Positions 63,774 to 64,000 of a stretch of 64,000 nucleotides of DNA are shown piece by piece. The stretch is taken from contig CAWKKJ010000008.1 in assembly GCA_963850205.1 (NCBI GenBank), forward strand, positions 868,001-932,000. The letters run 5' to 3'. The DNA is from JACVRW01 sp963850205 (GTDB taxonomy: Bacteria > Actinomycetota > Thermoleophilia > Solirubrobacterales > Thermoleophilaceae). The position numbers and the translations under genes were made by a program. Position 1 is the first letter of the stretch; each line of letters begins with the position of its first letter. Below the pieces are notes generated by a model. It was not told the DNA's origin. It did no database searches and was given only the letters and a program-made list of their open reading frames with translations.

Positions 63774-64000
63774 CGCGCAGCCTCAGGTCCTCGTAGGTCT
63801 CGCGGCGGACCACCACGCGCGCCTCGCCGTCGCGGCAGAAGATCACCGGCGGGCGCGGCACGGCGTTGTAGTTGTTGGCCATCGCGTGACCGTAGGCCCC
63901 GGTGGCGGGAATCACCAGCGTGTCGCCTGGCCGGGGGTCGTCAAGGCGCGCCTCGGGCACGAGCACGTCGCCCGACTCGCAGTGCATGCCGGCGATCGCG
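63766..64000 (-). CDS. lysA: Diaminopimelate decarboxylase, C-terminal part (5' end outside window)
   Basis: The last 77 codons are visible: GMHCESGDVLVPEARLD, GDTLVIPATGAYGHAMANNY, NAVPRPPVIFCRDGEARVVV, RRETYEDLRLRDA. CESGD carries the dimer-interface active-site cysteine and GAYGHAMANNYN is the conserved end of LysA, a PLP enzyme making lysine from meso-DAP. First gene of the lysA-hom-thrC-thrB-NUDIX operon as seen here. Confidence 0.92.
   Translation of the reverse strand, partial: AIAGMHCESGDVLVPEARLDDPRPGDTLVIPATGAYGHAMANNYNAVPRPPVIFCRDGEARVVVRRETYEDLRLRDA

Overview
The window is 64 kb of very GC-rich, densely packed bacterial chromosome. Gene content, GTG starts, 4-bp start/stop overlaps and TAGGCT-like -10 boxes placed 6-10 nt before start codons point to an actinobacterium. 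Several families (WS/DGAT acyltransferase, the CRHN...CPIC zinc protein, LVIVD and DUF559 proteins, lysA-hom-thrC-thrB order) suggest class Thermoleophilia (Solirubrobacterales-like). That placement is inference from family memory, not from a marker-gene search. I see no tRNA, rRNA, CRISPR array, intact insertion sequence or prophage.

Layout. 1-10.7 kb: a truncated cyclase/AAA regulator, a secreted protein, a redox-dead thioredoxin-like protein, ispH, an M28 peptidase, a WS/DGAT acyltransferase, an alpha/beta hydrolase, a cold-shock gene with a small basic partner. 10.7-15 kb: a MalT-like LuxR regulator beside a translationally coupled operon (small protein, alpha/beta hydrolase, MBL-fold hydrolase) with a cluster of TCACC half-sites between them. 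15-19.9 kb: serine hydrolase, lipoate-ligase-like gene with a 158-bp palindrome at its 5' end, a SufT/DUF59 gene, then an fxsA-hypothetical-HAD operon and a TetR gene. 20-23.5 kb: flavin-type oxidoreductase, a small gene graveyard (ABC-F remnant, truncated DUF559 gene), hydrolase, nuclease. 23.5-35.6 kb: AddAB-like helicase-nuclease pair, metallophosphoesterase, topoisomerase III, FAD oxidoreductase. 35.8-38.8 kb: two sigma-factor genes, the first fused to a zinc anti-sigma-like domain, membrane segment and proline-rich tail, the second followed by an RskA-like anti-sigma gene. 38.8-48.8 kb: cell-envelope and secreted genes (lysyl-oxidase-like, patatin, MarP-like protease, penicillin-binding protein, lipoprotein, FHA protein, epimerase, LVIVD protein) and a MarR/EamA deletion scar. 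48.8-58.8 kb: an ether-lipid-type FAD oxidase, gltD-gltB, parA-like ATPase, intact DUF559 gene. 58.9-64 kb: amidase, NUDIX and the convergent aspartate-family operon lysA-hom-thrC-thrB.

Working together: gltBD makes glutamate for amino-acid synthesis; lysA-hom-thrC-thrB covers the last lysine step and the homoserine-to-threonine branch; WS/DGAT and the alkyl-DHAP-synthase-like oxidase suggest neutral-lipid storage and ether lipids; the AddAB-like pair and TopB handle DNA ends and topology; MarP-like protease and PBP act in the envelope.

Most notable: both DUF559 (AbiEi-HTH plus Vsr-like nuclease fold) genes have their start codon exactly on the symmetry axis of a long palindrome, with different arm sequences but a shared ATATGACGA core. 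Several otherwise sound genes (topB, thrB, LVIVD, SnoaL-like) carry single-base frameshifts, which may be assembly errors. There is no gene-free stretch over 300 bases; the longest without any recognisable content is 19885-20129.
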